From Aquabacterium olei (lineage in GTDB: Bacteria; Pseudomonadota; Gammaproteobacteria; Burkholderiales; Burkholderiaceae_C), in the NCBI RefSeq assembly GCF_003100395.1, contig NZ_CP029210.1:1364001-1428000 (forward strand): DNA of 64,000 bases, read 5' to 3'. Below, one piece after another: positions 49,301-54,095 of this stretch; positions within the stretch are counted from its first letter, which is position 1, and the number at the start of each line of letters is the position of its first letter. The notes under the pieces were generated by a model, which saw only the letters and a program-made list of their open reading frames with translations, ran no database searches and was not told the origin of the DNA. The position numbers and the translations under genes are program-made.

Positions 49301-51114
49301 TGGCCACCGTCAAGGTCACCGCGTCCGGCAGCTACACCTTCGCACTCCTTCAGCCGGTGCAGCACGCGGCGTCCGGCGAGGACGTCCGCGACATCACGTT
49401 CGGTGTGCGCGTGCTCGACAGCACGGGCAAGGTGGGCACCGGCAGCCTGGTGGTCCACGTCGAGGATGACGCGCCGACCAACCCGGCGCCCATCTCCGCC
49501 ACGCTCAACACGATCGACACCAACCTGATGATCGTGCTCGACGTGTCGGGCAGCATGAACGACGCCAGCGGCATCAATGGGCTCACCCGTCTGCAGGTCG
49601 CCGTGCAGTCCATCCAGAACCTGCTGGACAAGTACGACGAGTTCGGCAGCGTGGCCGTGCGTCTGGTCACCTTCTCGAACACGGCGCAGTCCGTGGGCGC
49701 GCAGTGGCTCAGCGTGGCCGATGCCAAGGCTCTGCTGCAGACCATCATCGCAGAGGGTGGCACCAACTACGACTATGCGCTCTCCGCGGCACGCACCGCG
49801 TTCGACACCAGCACCGGCAAGCTGAGCGGCGCGCAGAACATCTCCTACTTCTTCTCGGACGGCAACCCGACGCTGTCGAGCGCCAACCCCACCCCCGGTG
49901 TGAACGGCCAGTCCTCTGCCAGCACCCAGACCGGCCTGGGCGACGGCATCGACACCACGGAAGAGGCCAGCTGGCTCAGCTTCCTGCGTTCCAACCAGAT
50001 CAAGAGCTACGCGATCGGTCTCGGGGCCGACGTGAGCGCCACCTACCTCAACCCCGTGGCCTACGACGGGCAGGCCGGTGCCGATCTGTCGGGCACCGTG
50101 GTGAGCGCGTTGGCCCAGCTGGATGGCGTGCTGGCTGGCTCCCTCGGGGCGTCCGTCAACGGCAACCTCAAGACCAGTGGCACGGTGGTGGCCGCAATGG
50201 GCGCCGACGGCTTCAGCCACGTCGCCAGTGTCACGGTCGACGGCGTCGTCTACCAGTACGACAGCGCGAGCACGCAGCTGGCCATCACGACCGCCCTGGG
50301 CGGCAAGCTCGTGGTCGACATGGCCACCGGTGCCTACGCCTACTCGGCGCCGGGTCAGCTGACCGGCACCCAGTTCGAGAACGTCACCTTCGCCCTGGCC
50401 GACCGCGACGGCGACACGGCCTCGTCGACACTGTCCATCCAGCTCGATCAGACCCGCGTCGTCGTCGGCACCACCGGCGCAGAGCAGCTGCTGGGCTCCG
50501 ACGCGCCCGACCTGCTCATGGGCCGCGATGGCGATGACATTCTGTCTGGCGGGGCCTCTGCCGACCGCCTGTATGGCGAAGCCGGCAACGACACCCTGTC
50601 CGGTGGCGCCGGGGCCGATCTGTTGCATGGTGGCGCGGGCAACGACACGCTCAGCGGCGGTGACGGCAACGACACCCTGGTGGGCGGCGCGGGCAACGAC
50701 ACCCTGACGGGTGGCCTGGGCGTGGACGTCTTCGCCTGGAACCTGGGTGAGGCCGGCACCAGCGGGGCAGGCCGTGCGGTCGACACGATCAAGGACTTCG
50801 ACGTCCGCCCGGCCGGCTCGGGTGGCGATGTCCTGGATCTGCGCGATCTGCTGCAGGGTGAAACCAGCAGCAATCTGGTGAACTACCTCGAGTTCGACAC
50901 CACCAGCGTGGCCGGCAGCACGGTCATCAAGGTGAGCCCGACGGGGGGGTTCACCTTCGGCAATGCGAATCTGGCGCCCAACGCCGAAACGCAGCGCATC
51001 GTGCTGGAAGGGGTGGACTTGCGGGCTTCAGGCTATGCAGGCAGCTCGGCGTCTGATCAGCAGATCATCACCAAGCTGATCAACGACGGCAAACTGCTGG
51101 TCGATAACGGCTGA
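34327..51114 (+). CDS. Giant LapA-like RTX adhesin with retention module
   Basis: About 5,595 residues, the largest gene here. The N-terminus (VVTAVWGSAFVRTPDGKLTPIRVGDKMKGGEQIVTEADGIVQI) fits the retention module of LapA-type adhesins, which plugs the outer-membrane pore of the type I system. PAAG at 88-91 after an amphipathic stretch fits a LapG protease site. A Calx-beta-like domain (about 155-275) is followed by 15 tandem repeats of 259-260 residues, another Calx-beta, cadherin-like domains and two modules with von Willebrand A folds (MIDAS DISGSMN at 4591, DVSGSMN at 5072). RTX nonapeptides (GGxGNDTL) and a terminal T1SS signal end the protein. No lapBCE, lapG or lapD genes are in the window. 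The start is uncertain: the ATG at 34327 matches the family best, while a TTG at 34315 or 34228 is possible; GGAGGG lies at 34294. Confidence 0.88.
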   Translation: MPILAMSAGVVTAVWGSAFVRTPDGKLTPIRVGDKMKGGEQIVTEADGIVQISPLDGTTVTAKPAKPQAVDVDRALDALENPTDEEAPAAGLTGGAEGGFQPGLRVDRVVESVGPQSFVYGTARGPAETPIAVTADNRPLFAATLVQPETPAPSLSINSVSVDEALGTATFVITLDRSSGQTVTVNWATADGTALAGQDYVAGAGNVVFLPGETSKTITVSILDDAAFERSESFTVVLSNPVNAAISAGTGVGTIVDDGSGTVPEGITPDDDTPVVSAISSPTAAEGGNLDFQVTLSGPSATPTSVTLTLGTSGLANPATLGTDTGTPSVSFDGGQTFTPITVNPDGTATITVPANTPADRVVVRVPVSPDAISEPTEAIKLGASTPSQATPVEGTGTITDGTSQPTLSISGPAEVNEAAGTVTYTVTLSNPSASPVTVNYATQDDTAKAGSTPTAGDYAATSGVLTFAPNETSKTITVAINDDGTFEGSESFSVVLSNATGAVIATGTANTAIKDDGTGSVPEGLTPDDDTPTVVSVSSPTEAEGGNLDFQVTLSNTSSTDTQVTIAPGAPAGATNAATPGADTSVPQVSVDGGQTFGPVTLNPDGTATFVVPANTPADQVVVRVPVNTDAASEPIETLTLQAGTPAQTVPAEGTGTITDTTGQPTLSISGPAEVNEAAGTVTYTVTLSNPSASPVTVNYATQDGTAKAGSTPMAGDYAATSGVLTFAPNETSKTITVAINDDGTFEGSESFSVVLSNATGAVITTNTATTAIQDDGTGTVPPGVTPDDDTPVVSNISSPTAAEGGNLDFQVTLSAPSTTPTTVTLTLGTSGLTNPATPGTDTGTPSVSFDGGQTFTPITVNPDGTATITVPANTPADQVVVRVPVNTDTTSEPTEAIKLQASTPGQTTPTEATGTITDTTGQPTLSISGPADVNEAAGTVTYTVTLSNPSASPVTVNYATQDGTAKAGTTPTSGDYAATSGVLTFAPNETSKTITVAINDDGTFEGSESFSVVLSNPSGAVITTGTVTTAIQDDGTGSMPPGVTPDDDTPVVSDISSPAAAEGGNLDFQVTLSAPSTTDTPIQITLGTAGLTNPATPGTDTGTPSVSFDGGQTFTPITVNPDGTATITVPANTPADQVVVRVPVSTDTTSEPTEAIKLQASTPGQTTPAEATGTITDTTGQPTLSIAGPAEVNEAAGTVTYTVTLSNASASPVTVNYATQDGTAKAGTTPTAGDYAATSGVLTFAPNETSKTITVAINDDGTFEGSESFSVVLSNATGAVITTNTATTAIQDDGTGSVPPGVTPDDDTPVVSGISSPTVAEGGNLDFQVTLSAPSTTPTTVTLTLGTSGLTNPATPGTDTGTPSVSFDGGQTFTPITVNPDGTATITVPANTPADQVVVRVPVNTDTTSEPTEAIKLTAGTPDQATPVEATGTITDTTGQPTLSIAGPAEVNEAAGTVTYTVTLSNPSASPVTVNYATQDGTAKAGTTPTSGDYAATSGVLTFAPNETSKTITVAINDDGTFEGSESFSVVLSNATGAVITTNTATTAIQDDGTGSVPPGVTPDDDTPVVSGISSPAAAEGGNLDFQVTLSAPSTTDTPIQITLGTAGLTNPATPGTDTGTPSVSFDGGQTFTPITVNPDGTATITVPANTPADQVVVRVPVNTDTTSEPTEAIKLGASTPSQTVPVEATGTITDTTGQPTLSISSPAEVNEAAGTVTYTVTLSNPSASPVTVNYATQDGTAKAGNTPTAGDYAATSGVLTFAPNETSKTITVAINDDGTFEGSESFSLVLSNSTGATITSGTATTAIRDDGTGSVPPGVTPDDDTPVVSDISSPAAAEGGNLDFQVTLSAPSTTDTPIQITLGTAGLTNPATLGTDTGTPSVSFDGGQTFTPITVNPDGTATITVPANTPADQVVVRVPVNTDTTSEPSEAIKLTAGTPDQATPVEATGTITDTTGQPTLSISGPAEVNEAAGTVTYTVTLSNPSASPVTVNYATQDGTAKAGSTPMAGDYAATSGVLTFAPNETSKTITVAINDDGTFEGSESFSVVLSNATGAVITTNTATTAIQDDGTGTVPPGVTPDDDTPVVSNISSPTAAEGGNLDFQVTLSAPSTTPTTVTLTLGTSGLTNPATPGTDTGTPSVSFDGGQTFTPITVNPDGTATITVPANTPADQVVVRVPVNTDTTSEPTEAIKLQASTPGQTTPTEATGTITDTTGQPTLSISGPADVNEAAGTVTYTVTLSNPSASPVTVNYATQDGTAKAGTTPTSGDYAATSGVLTFAPNETSKTITVAINDDGTFEGSESFSVVLSNPSGAVITTGTVTTAIQDDGTGSMPPGVTPDDDTPVVSDISSPAAAEGGNLDFQVTLSAPSTTDTPIQITLGTAGLTNPATLGTDTGTPSVSFDGGQTFTPITVNPDGTATITVPANTPADQVVVRVPVNTDTTSEPTEAIKLQASTPDQTVPAEATGTITDTTGQPTLSISGPAEVNEAAGTVTYTVTLSNASASPVTVNYATQDGTAKAGTTPTAGDYAATSGVLTFAPNETSKTITVAINDDGTFEGSESFSLVLSNSTGATITSGTATTAIRDDGTGSVPPGVTPDDDTPVVSDISSPAAAEGGNLDFQVTLSAPSTTPTTVTLTLGTSGLTNPATPGTDTGTPSVSFDGGQTFTPITVNPDGTATITVPANTPADQVVVRVPVNTDTTSEPTEAIKLQASTPGQTTPTEATGTITDTTGQPTLSISGPADVNEAAGTVTYTVTLSNPSASPVTVNYATQDGTAKAGTTPTSGDYAATSGVLTFAPNETSKTITVAINDDGTFEGSESFSVVLSNPSGAVITTGTVTTAIQDDGTGSMPPGVTPDDDTPVVSDISSPAAAEGGNLDFQVTLSAPSTTDTPIQITLGTAGLTNPATPGTDTGTPSVSFDGGQTFTPITVNPDGTATITVPANTPADQVVVRVPVSTDTTSEPTEAIKLQASTPGQTTPAEATGTITDTTGQPTLSISGPADVNEAAGTVTYTVTLSNPSASPVTVNYATQDDTAKAGSTPTAGDYAATSGVLTFAPNETSKTITVAINDDGTFEGSESFSVVLSNATGAVITTNTATTAIQDDGTGSVPPGVTPDDDTPVVSGISSPTASEGGNLDFQVTLSAPSTTPTTVTLTLGTSGLTNPATPGTDTGTPSVSFDGGQTFTPITVNPDGTATITVPANTPADQVVVRVPVNTDTTSEPTEAIKLQASTPDQTTPAEATGTITDTTGQPTLSISGPADVNEAAGTVTYTVTLSNPSAGPVTVNYVTQDGTAKAGATPTSGDFASTSGVLTFAPNETSKTITVAINDDGTFEGSESFSVVLSNATGAVITTNTATTAIQDDGTGTVPPGVTPDDDTPVVSGISSPTASEGGNLDFQVTLSAPSTTPTTVTLTLGTSGLTNPATPGTDTGTPSVSFDGGQTFTPITVNPDGTATITVPANTPADQVVVRVPVSTDTTSEPTEAIKLQASTPGQTTPAEATGTITDTTGQPTLSIAGPAEVNEAAGTVTYTVTLSNASASPVTVNYATQDGTAKAGTTPTAGDYAATSGVLTFAPNETSKTITVAINDDGTFEGSESFSVVLSNATGAVITTNTATTAIQDDGTGSVPPGVTPDDDTPVVSGISSPTASEGGNLDFQVTLSAPSTTDTPIQITLGTAGLTNPATLGTDTGTPSVSFDGGQTFTPITVNPDGTATITVPANTPADQVVVRVPVNTDTTSEPSEAIKLTAGTPDQATPVEATGTITDTTGQPTLSISGPAEVNEAAGTVTYTVTLSNPSASPVTVNYATQDGTAKAGTTPTSGDYAATSGVLTFAPNETSKTITVAINDDGTFEGSESFSVVLSNPSGAVITTSTATTAIQDDGTGTVPPGVTPDDDTPVVSGISSPTASEGGNLDFQVTLSAPSTTPTTVTLTLGTSGLTNPATPGTDTGTPSVSFDGGQTFTPITVNPDGTATITVPANTPADQVVVRVPVNTDTTSEPTEAIKLQASTPGQTTPAEATGTITDTTGQPTLSISGPADVNEAAGTVTYTVTLSNPSASPVTVNYATQDGTAKAGTTPTSGDYAATSGVLTFAPNETSKTITVAINDDGTFEGSESFSVVLSNATGAVITAITATTAIKDDGTGSVPTGITPDNDTPALAVTDVTVTEGNQATFTVSLTHPLSSSQPLSLQLNAGTAMAPSDYANAMEVSADGGTSWAPVSGGVVTLAAGTTSLLVRVQTTNDTQTESTETFTLTASLPQSSNGTATGTARITDNDAPTQIDLDSNDSSGVTGTGYQTNYVENGSPVSVADVDLRLTDVDSTQLTRATITLTNAQAGDVLSVQGGLPAGLSVAIVGNVVTLTGVASLATYEQAIRSIGFSNTTDTPSTVARTVAVQVFDGTMASNVAITTISVTAVNDAPVVANATAAVSEEGLAFGAPDATGTPDTTNASTVSGQIAFSDPDSSNLSISLLAPSNPVYTSTGTQVVWRSDGAGGLIGKAGTAPDAATVATVTMDAAGRYSFTLSAPLQHGAQGEDTLSLNFGVRVGDGVNTATGALTIVVEDDAPTVPASQSATVSVQDTNLMVVLDISGSMNDASGIDSLTRLQAAVQSIQKLLDRYDELGTVAVRLVTFSGSAQTVGDTWLSVSEAKSALATIVASGGTNYDYALSAAQSAFLTSAGKISGAQNVSYFFSDGNPTLSSTNPTAGTNNQNGTTTQTNLGDGIDATEEAAWRSFLNTYEINSYAVGLGSGVSQTYLDPVAYNGQFALDTSGTVVANLNQLDSTLSGTLAGSTSGQILASGSVGQTAFGADGGRLHTVTIDGQTYTYSTTQPQLTVTTALGGQFTLNWLTGAYTYRAPEGLAADVRESITYTLIDGDGDLASSNLLLDVVRNAPVPGAPTASATSVSVSEEGLAGGNADTTGSPDTTNATAATGQITVTTTGGATVQAIALDAPSSPLVTASGKTVVWTNDGAGGLIGRDGTDGSATVVATVKVTASGSYTFALLQPVQHAASGEDVRDITFGVRVLDSTGKVGTGSLVVHVEDDAPTNPAPISATLNTIDTNLMIVLDVSGSMNDASGINGLTRLQVAVQSIQNLLDKYDEFGSVAVRLVTFSNTAQSVGAQWLSVADAKALLQTIIAEGGTNYDYALSAARTAFDTSTGKLSGAQNISYFFSDGNPTLSSANPTPGVNGQSSASTQTGLGDGIDTTEEASWLSFLRSNQIKSYAIGLGADVSATYLNPVAYDGQAGADLSGTVVSALAQLDGVLAGSLGASVNGNLKTSGTVVAAMGADGFSHVASVTVDGVVYQYDSASTQLAITTALGGKLVVDMATGAYAYSAPGQLTGTQFENVTFALADRDGDTASSTLSIQLDQTRVVVGTTGAEQLLGSDAPDLLMGRDGDDILSGGASADRLYGEAGNDTLSGGAGADLLHGGAGNDTLSGGDGNDTLVGGAGNDTLTGGLGVDVFAWNLGEAGTSGAGRAVDTIKDFDVRPAGSGGDVLDLRDLLQGETSSNLVNYLEFDTTSVAGSTVIKVSPTGGFTFGNANLAPNAETQRIVLEGVDLRASGYAGSSASDQQIITKLINDGKLLVDNG
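34588..34599 (+). other. Codons of the probable LapG-type cleavage site (PAAG)
   Basis: Residues 88-91 of the adhesin read P-A-A-G, preceded by EEA and followed by LTGG, about 30 residues after the end of the retention fold. LapG-type proteases cut between the two alanines of T/PAAG in known adhesins. Position and context fit; cleavage is inferred. Confidence 0.6.
35147..46804 (+). repeat. 15 tandem 777-780 bp coding repeats in the adhesin
   Basis: Fifteen direct repeats, the first 780 bp and the other fourteen exactly 777 bp. The marker CGGTGGTGTC begins at 35147, 35927, 36704 and then every 777 bases to 46028. Each unit encodes two Ig-like domains of about 130 residues: one starting VVSxISSPTAAEGGNLDFQVTL and one Calx-beta-like starting QPTLSISGPAEVNEAAGTVTYTV. 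The first two units are the most divergent; units 3 to 15 are very similar to each other. The array ends at 46804, where the sequence changes to a different Calx-beta domain. Confidence 0.95.
50488..50718 (+). repeat. RTX (GGxGxDxLx) nonapeptide repeats in the adhesin
   Basis: The region encodes about eight glycine- and aspartate-rich nonapeptides, such as GGAGNDTLS, GGDGNDTLV and GGAGNDTLT. They are the calcium-binding parallel beta-roll of type I-secreted proteins, placed just before the C-terminal secretion signal (VDVFAWNLGEAG, DTIKDFDV, DVLDLRDLL). Confidence 0.9.
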
Positions 51115-51119
51115 CCCCG

Positions 51120-51148
51120 GCGGACGCTCCCCAGGCGGGGGCGTCCGC
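51120..51148. terminator. Hairpin between adhesin and cytochrome genes
   Basis: GCGGACGC and GCGTCCGC form an 8-bp stem with an inner CCCC/GGGG stem, in the 42 bases between two convergent stop codons. No T tract follows on either strand, so it is a weak intrinsic terminator or a hairpin that protects the transcript ends. Confidence 0.5.
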
Positions 51149-51156
51149 TTCGGGCC

Positions 51157-51855
51157 TCAGCGGAAACGCGACTGCGGCACCGTCTTCAGGTCGCCTTGCA
51201 GCCCGGCCGTGTACGCGGCCAGCAGCTTCAACTCGGCCTGCGTGAAAGCCTTGACCTGCGAGCTCATGATGGCGTTGTTGCGCCCGATCGGCCCCTTGCC
51301 GGCCGTCTGGTACGACTTCAGCGCCACGTACAGGTAATCGGCATGCTGGCCGGCGAGCTTGGGGTAACCCGCGTCGATGGGCTTGTTCAGCCCCTCGCCG
51401 TGGCAGGCGATGCAGTTGCCGCGGGTCAGCAGTGCCTGGACCTCGGGAGAGGCCGCGCCACCTTTGGCCACCGGGGCAGGGCGGTCCTTGCCGTGCGACT
51501 CGTAGTAGGCCGCAATGTCCTGGATGTCCTGGTCGGTCAGGGATGCGGCCACGCTCTTCATCGTGGGGTGCTTGCGGTCACCTTGCCGGTAGGCCGTCAG
51601 CGCCGCGGCGATGTACTTGGCGTTCTGCCCGGAGATCATCGGCACCTTGTGCACCTCCGGGAAGCTTGCCTGGTAGCCCGGGATGCTGTGGCAACCGATG
51701 CACATGGCGACCTTGGCCGTCACGCCGGGTGGCGTGTCGTCGGCGGCGCGGACCCCGGTGGCGGTCAGGCTCGCCAGCAGGATGGCACCGAGTGCCGGCA
51801 CGTTGAACAGCAGGCGGCCACGCAGGCCTTGAGACAGCTCGGACGGTGTTTTCAT
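51157..51855 (-). CDS. Dihaem cytochrome c4-like protein
   Basis: A 232-residue exported protein with two CxxCH haem sites: CIGCHSIPGYQ near residue 50 and CIACHGEGLNKP near 145. The signal peptide reaches about residue 37 (LLFNVPALGAILLASLTATGVRA before ADDTPPG). The repeat of SGQNAKYIAAALTAYRQGDRKHPTM and AGQHADYLYVALKSYQTAGKGPIGRNNAIM shows two similar cytochrome domains with Met as the sixth ligand, as in cytochrome c4. It would be a periplasmic electron carrier to a terminal oxidase. The ATG at 51855 is used; a longer in-frame start near 51903 would add 16 residues before the signal. Confidence 0.88.
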   Translation of the reverse strand: MKTPSELSQGLRGRLLFNVPALGAILLASLTATGVRAADDTPPGVTAKVAMCIGCHSIPGYQASFPEVHKVPMISGQNAKYIAAALTAYRQGDRKHPTMKSVAASLTDQDIQDIAAYYESHGKDRPAPVAKGGAASPEVQALLTRGNCIACHGEGLNKPIDAGYPKLAGQHADYLYVALKSYQTAGKGPIGRNNAIMSSQVKAFTQAELKLLAAYTAGLQGDLKTVPQSRFR

Positions 51856-51963
51856 TGGGCGGACAGATGAGGGTGAACTGACGCAGGGAAAAACACGAAC
51901 CACAACCCATTATTGGGGGGCGTCCTATACTCGAACACAGTAACAACCCGGTTGAGACTGCGC

Positions 51964-52806
51964 ATGAAATTCCAAGGCACCGATCAATACGTCGCGACGG
52001 ACGACCTGAAACTGGCGGTCAACGCGGCGCTGAAATTGCAGCGCCCCCTGCTGGTCAAGGGCGAGCCCGGCACGGGCAAGACCATGCTCGCCGAGCAGGT
52101 CTCCGAGGCACTGGGCATGCCGCTGCTTCAGTGGCACATCAAGTCGACCACCAAGGCCCAGCAGGGCCTCTACGAATACGACGCGGTCAGCCGCCTGCGC
52201 GACAGCCAGCTCGGTGAAGAGAAAGTCCGCGACATTCACAACTACATCGTCAAGGGTGTGCTGTGGCAGGCTTTCGATGCCGACCAGCCCGTGGCGCTGC
52301 TGATCGACGAGATCGACAAGGCCGACATCGAGTTCCCCAACGATCTGTTGCGCGAACTCGACCGCATGGAGTTCTACGTCTACGAGACGCGCCAGCTGGT
52401 GAAGGCCAAGCACCGCCCGCTGGTCATCATCACGTCGAACAACGAGAAGGACCTGCCGGATGCATTCCTGCGTCGGTGTTTCTTCCATTACATCCGCTTT
52501 CCGGATCCGACCACGATGCAGCAGATCGTTGATGTGCATTTCCCACACATCAAGAAAGACCTGCTGGCGGCCGCACTGCGTCACTTCTATGAAGTCCGCA
52601 ATCTGCCGGGGCTCAAGAAGAAGCCCAGCACGTCCGAGCTGATCGACTGGCTGAAGCTGCTTGTGGCCGAGGACATCCCGGCCGACGCGCTGCAAAGTCA
52701 GGACGAAAAGGTGAGCGTGCCGCCGCTGGTGGGCGCGCTGCTCAAGAACGAGCAGGACCTGAGCCTGTTCGAAAAGCTGGTCTACATGGCCCGCCACCAC
52801 CGCTGA
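51964..52806 (+). CDS. MoxR-type AAA+ ATPase
   Basis: A 280-residue AAA+ ATPase: Walker A KGEPGTGKTMLAEQ, Walker B ALLIDEIDKAD, sensor 1 IITSNNEKDLPDAFLRRC with arginine finger, and the MoxR-type C-terminal lid. MoxR ATPases work with von Willebrand A proteins to insert cofactors or assemble protein complexes. The matching vWA gene lies at 54096, beyond an inverted gene, which is unusual because the two are normally adjacent. ATG 51964 starts MKFQGTDQYVATDDLKLAV, the common N-terminus of this subgroup. No Shine-Dalgarno of strength is visible. Confidence 0.9.
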   Translation: MKFQGTDQYVATDDLKLAVNAALKLQRPLLVKGEPGTGKTMLAEQVSEALGMPLLQWHIKSTTKAQQGLYEYDAVSRLRDSQLGEEKVRDIHNYIVKGVLWQAFDADQPVALLIDEIDKADIEFPNDLLRELDRMEFYVYETRQLVKAKHRPLVIITSNNEKDLPDAFLRRCFFHYIRFPDPTTMQQIVDVHFPHIKKDLLAAALRHFYEVRNLPGLKKKPSTSELIDWLKLLVAEDIPADALQSQDEKVSVPPLVGALLKNEQDLSLFEKLVYMARHHR

Positions 52807-52834
52807 GCGTGGCCGCGGCCCGCCACAGGCCACG

Positions 52835-54013
52835 TCACGCCGCAGCGGGCAGCATGGACAGCACCACGCGGTTGCGGCCGGCGGCCTTGGCTTGATAGAG
52901 GGCCTCGTCGGCCCGCCGCAGCAACTGCGACAGCGTCTCGGTCGGATGCTCGGCGCAGGCCAGCCCGATGCTGATCGTGACCGACACGCCTTCGTCGCCC
53001 CAGCGCACGTCGAGCGCCGCCACGGCGGCCCGCAGGCGCTCGGCTGCGTGCAGGGCGCCTTCCTCGCTGGTGTGCGGCAACACCACGCAGAACTCCTCGC
53101 CACCAAAGCGCGCCACGCGGTCCACCTCGCGCGCCTCTTCCTTCAGGGCTCCGGCCACGGCGGCCAGCACCGCGTCGCCGGCGGCGTGGCCCAGGCGGTC
53201 GTTGATGCGCTTGAAGTGGTCGATGTCGATCAGCAGCAGCGAGAACGGTTGGCCAAAACGCTGCAGCCGCTGCACCTCCCGGTCGAGCATGGCCTCGATG
53301 GCGCGGCGGTTCAGCAGGCCGGTCAGGCCGTCATGGTGCGACAGGTGTTCGAGGCGTCGCACCAGGCGCATCACCACCACATAGCCCAGCACGAAACTGG
53401 AGAGGATCGACAGCGTGAGGCTGCCCATCACCAGCCATTGGTAGACCATGTCGCGCGGCAACTGCTGCCAGGGCGACGGGGTTTGGGGCAGGGTGAGGGC
53501 CAGGGCGGTCGTCATGAAAGTCAGCACCACCAGTCCCATCAGCGTGGCGTGGGTGGCGGCGGTCTCGGGGCCGAACTCCGCCCTGAGGGGACGGAAGCAC
53601 TCCAGCGCCAGGCGGGCCAGCACCCAGGCTGTGGCCGCGGTGCACGCCGCCATCCCGCCGCCTCGCCAGCCCATCGGCAGGGCCACGATCAGCGCGAACC
53701 CGACCCCCACCAGGGTGACCAGCGCGTGCTCGCACGCCGTCTCCGGCAGCTTGAGGAAGGTCTGCATCCCGCGGCGCAGGCTCACGGCCCCCACCACCAC
53801 CAGCAGCCCGGCCATCATCCACTGCACCGTGTCCACACTGTCGGCGTACAGCACGGTCAGCAACAGGCCGATGCCGAAGCAGGCGCTGGACAGCATCCAG
53901 TGCTTGGAAGCCCGACGCGACAGCCCCATCCAGCTGCCCGCGGCCCACCACATGCCCGACGTCAGCGTGTGGGTGACCAGAATGTAGATGATCAGAAAAT
54001 GGGACGCTTCCAT
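52835..54013 (-). CDS. Membrane diguanylate cyclase (GGDEF)
   Basis: A 392-residue protein. The first 210 residues hold about six to seven membrane helices (a MASE-like sensor: LIIYILVTHTLTSGMWWAAGSWMG ... MVYQWLVMGSLTLSILSSFVLGYVVVM). The C-terminal GGDEF domain starts HDGLTGLLNRRAIEAML and has the active-site motif GGEEF at 304-308, which is catalytically competent. An inhibitory I-site RxxD (REVD, 295-298) is placed five residues before it, so product inhibition is expected. It makes cyclic di-GMP. It is in the opposite direction to the neighbouring genes, and lies between the MoxR and vWA genes and downstream of the giant adhesin, whose type is controlled by cyclic di-GMP in Pseudomonas. 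Confidence 0.9.
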   Translation of the reverse strand: MEASHFLIIYILVTHTLTSGMWWAAGSWMGLSRRASKHWMLSSACFGIGLLLTVLYADSVDTVQWMMAGLLVVVGAVSLRRGMQTFLKLPETACEHALVTLVGVGFALIVALPMGWRGGGMAACTAATAWVLARLALECFRPLRAEFGPETAATHATLMGLVVLTFMTTALALTLPQTPSPWQQLPRDMVYQWLVMGSLTLSILSSFVLGYVVVMRLVRRLEHLSHHDGLTGLLNRRAIEAMLDREVQRLQRFGQPFSLLLIDIDHFKRINDRLGHAAGDAVLAAVAGALKEEAREVDRVARFGGEEFCVVLPHTSEEGALHAAERLRAAVAALDVRWGDEGVSVTISIGLACAEHPTETLSQLLRRADEALYQAKAAGRNRVVLSMLPAAA

Positions 54014-54095
54014 TCGGCCCTCGACTTCAGGGACGGTGCTTCAGATAGAGAGACGCAAGCCGGTCCACAATACCAGTCATCTCGCAGGACGCCCT

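Noticed and set aside
35155..50628. An open frame of more than 5,000 codons on the minus strand opposite the adhesin, rich in Arg, His and Ala
   Set aside because: It is a by-product of codon bias in the repeat-rich + strand gene. The + strand reading has recognised domains over its whole length; the minus reading shows none, and its periodicity is that of the 777-bp repeats.
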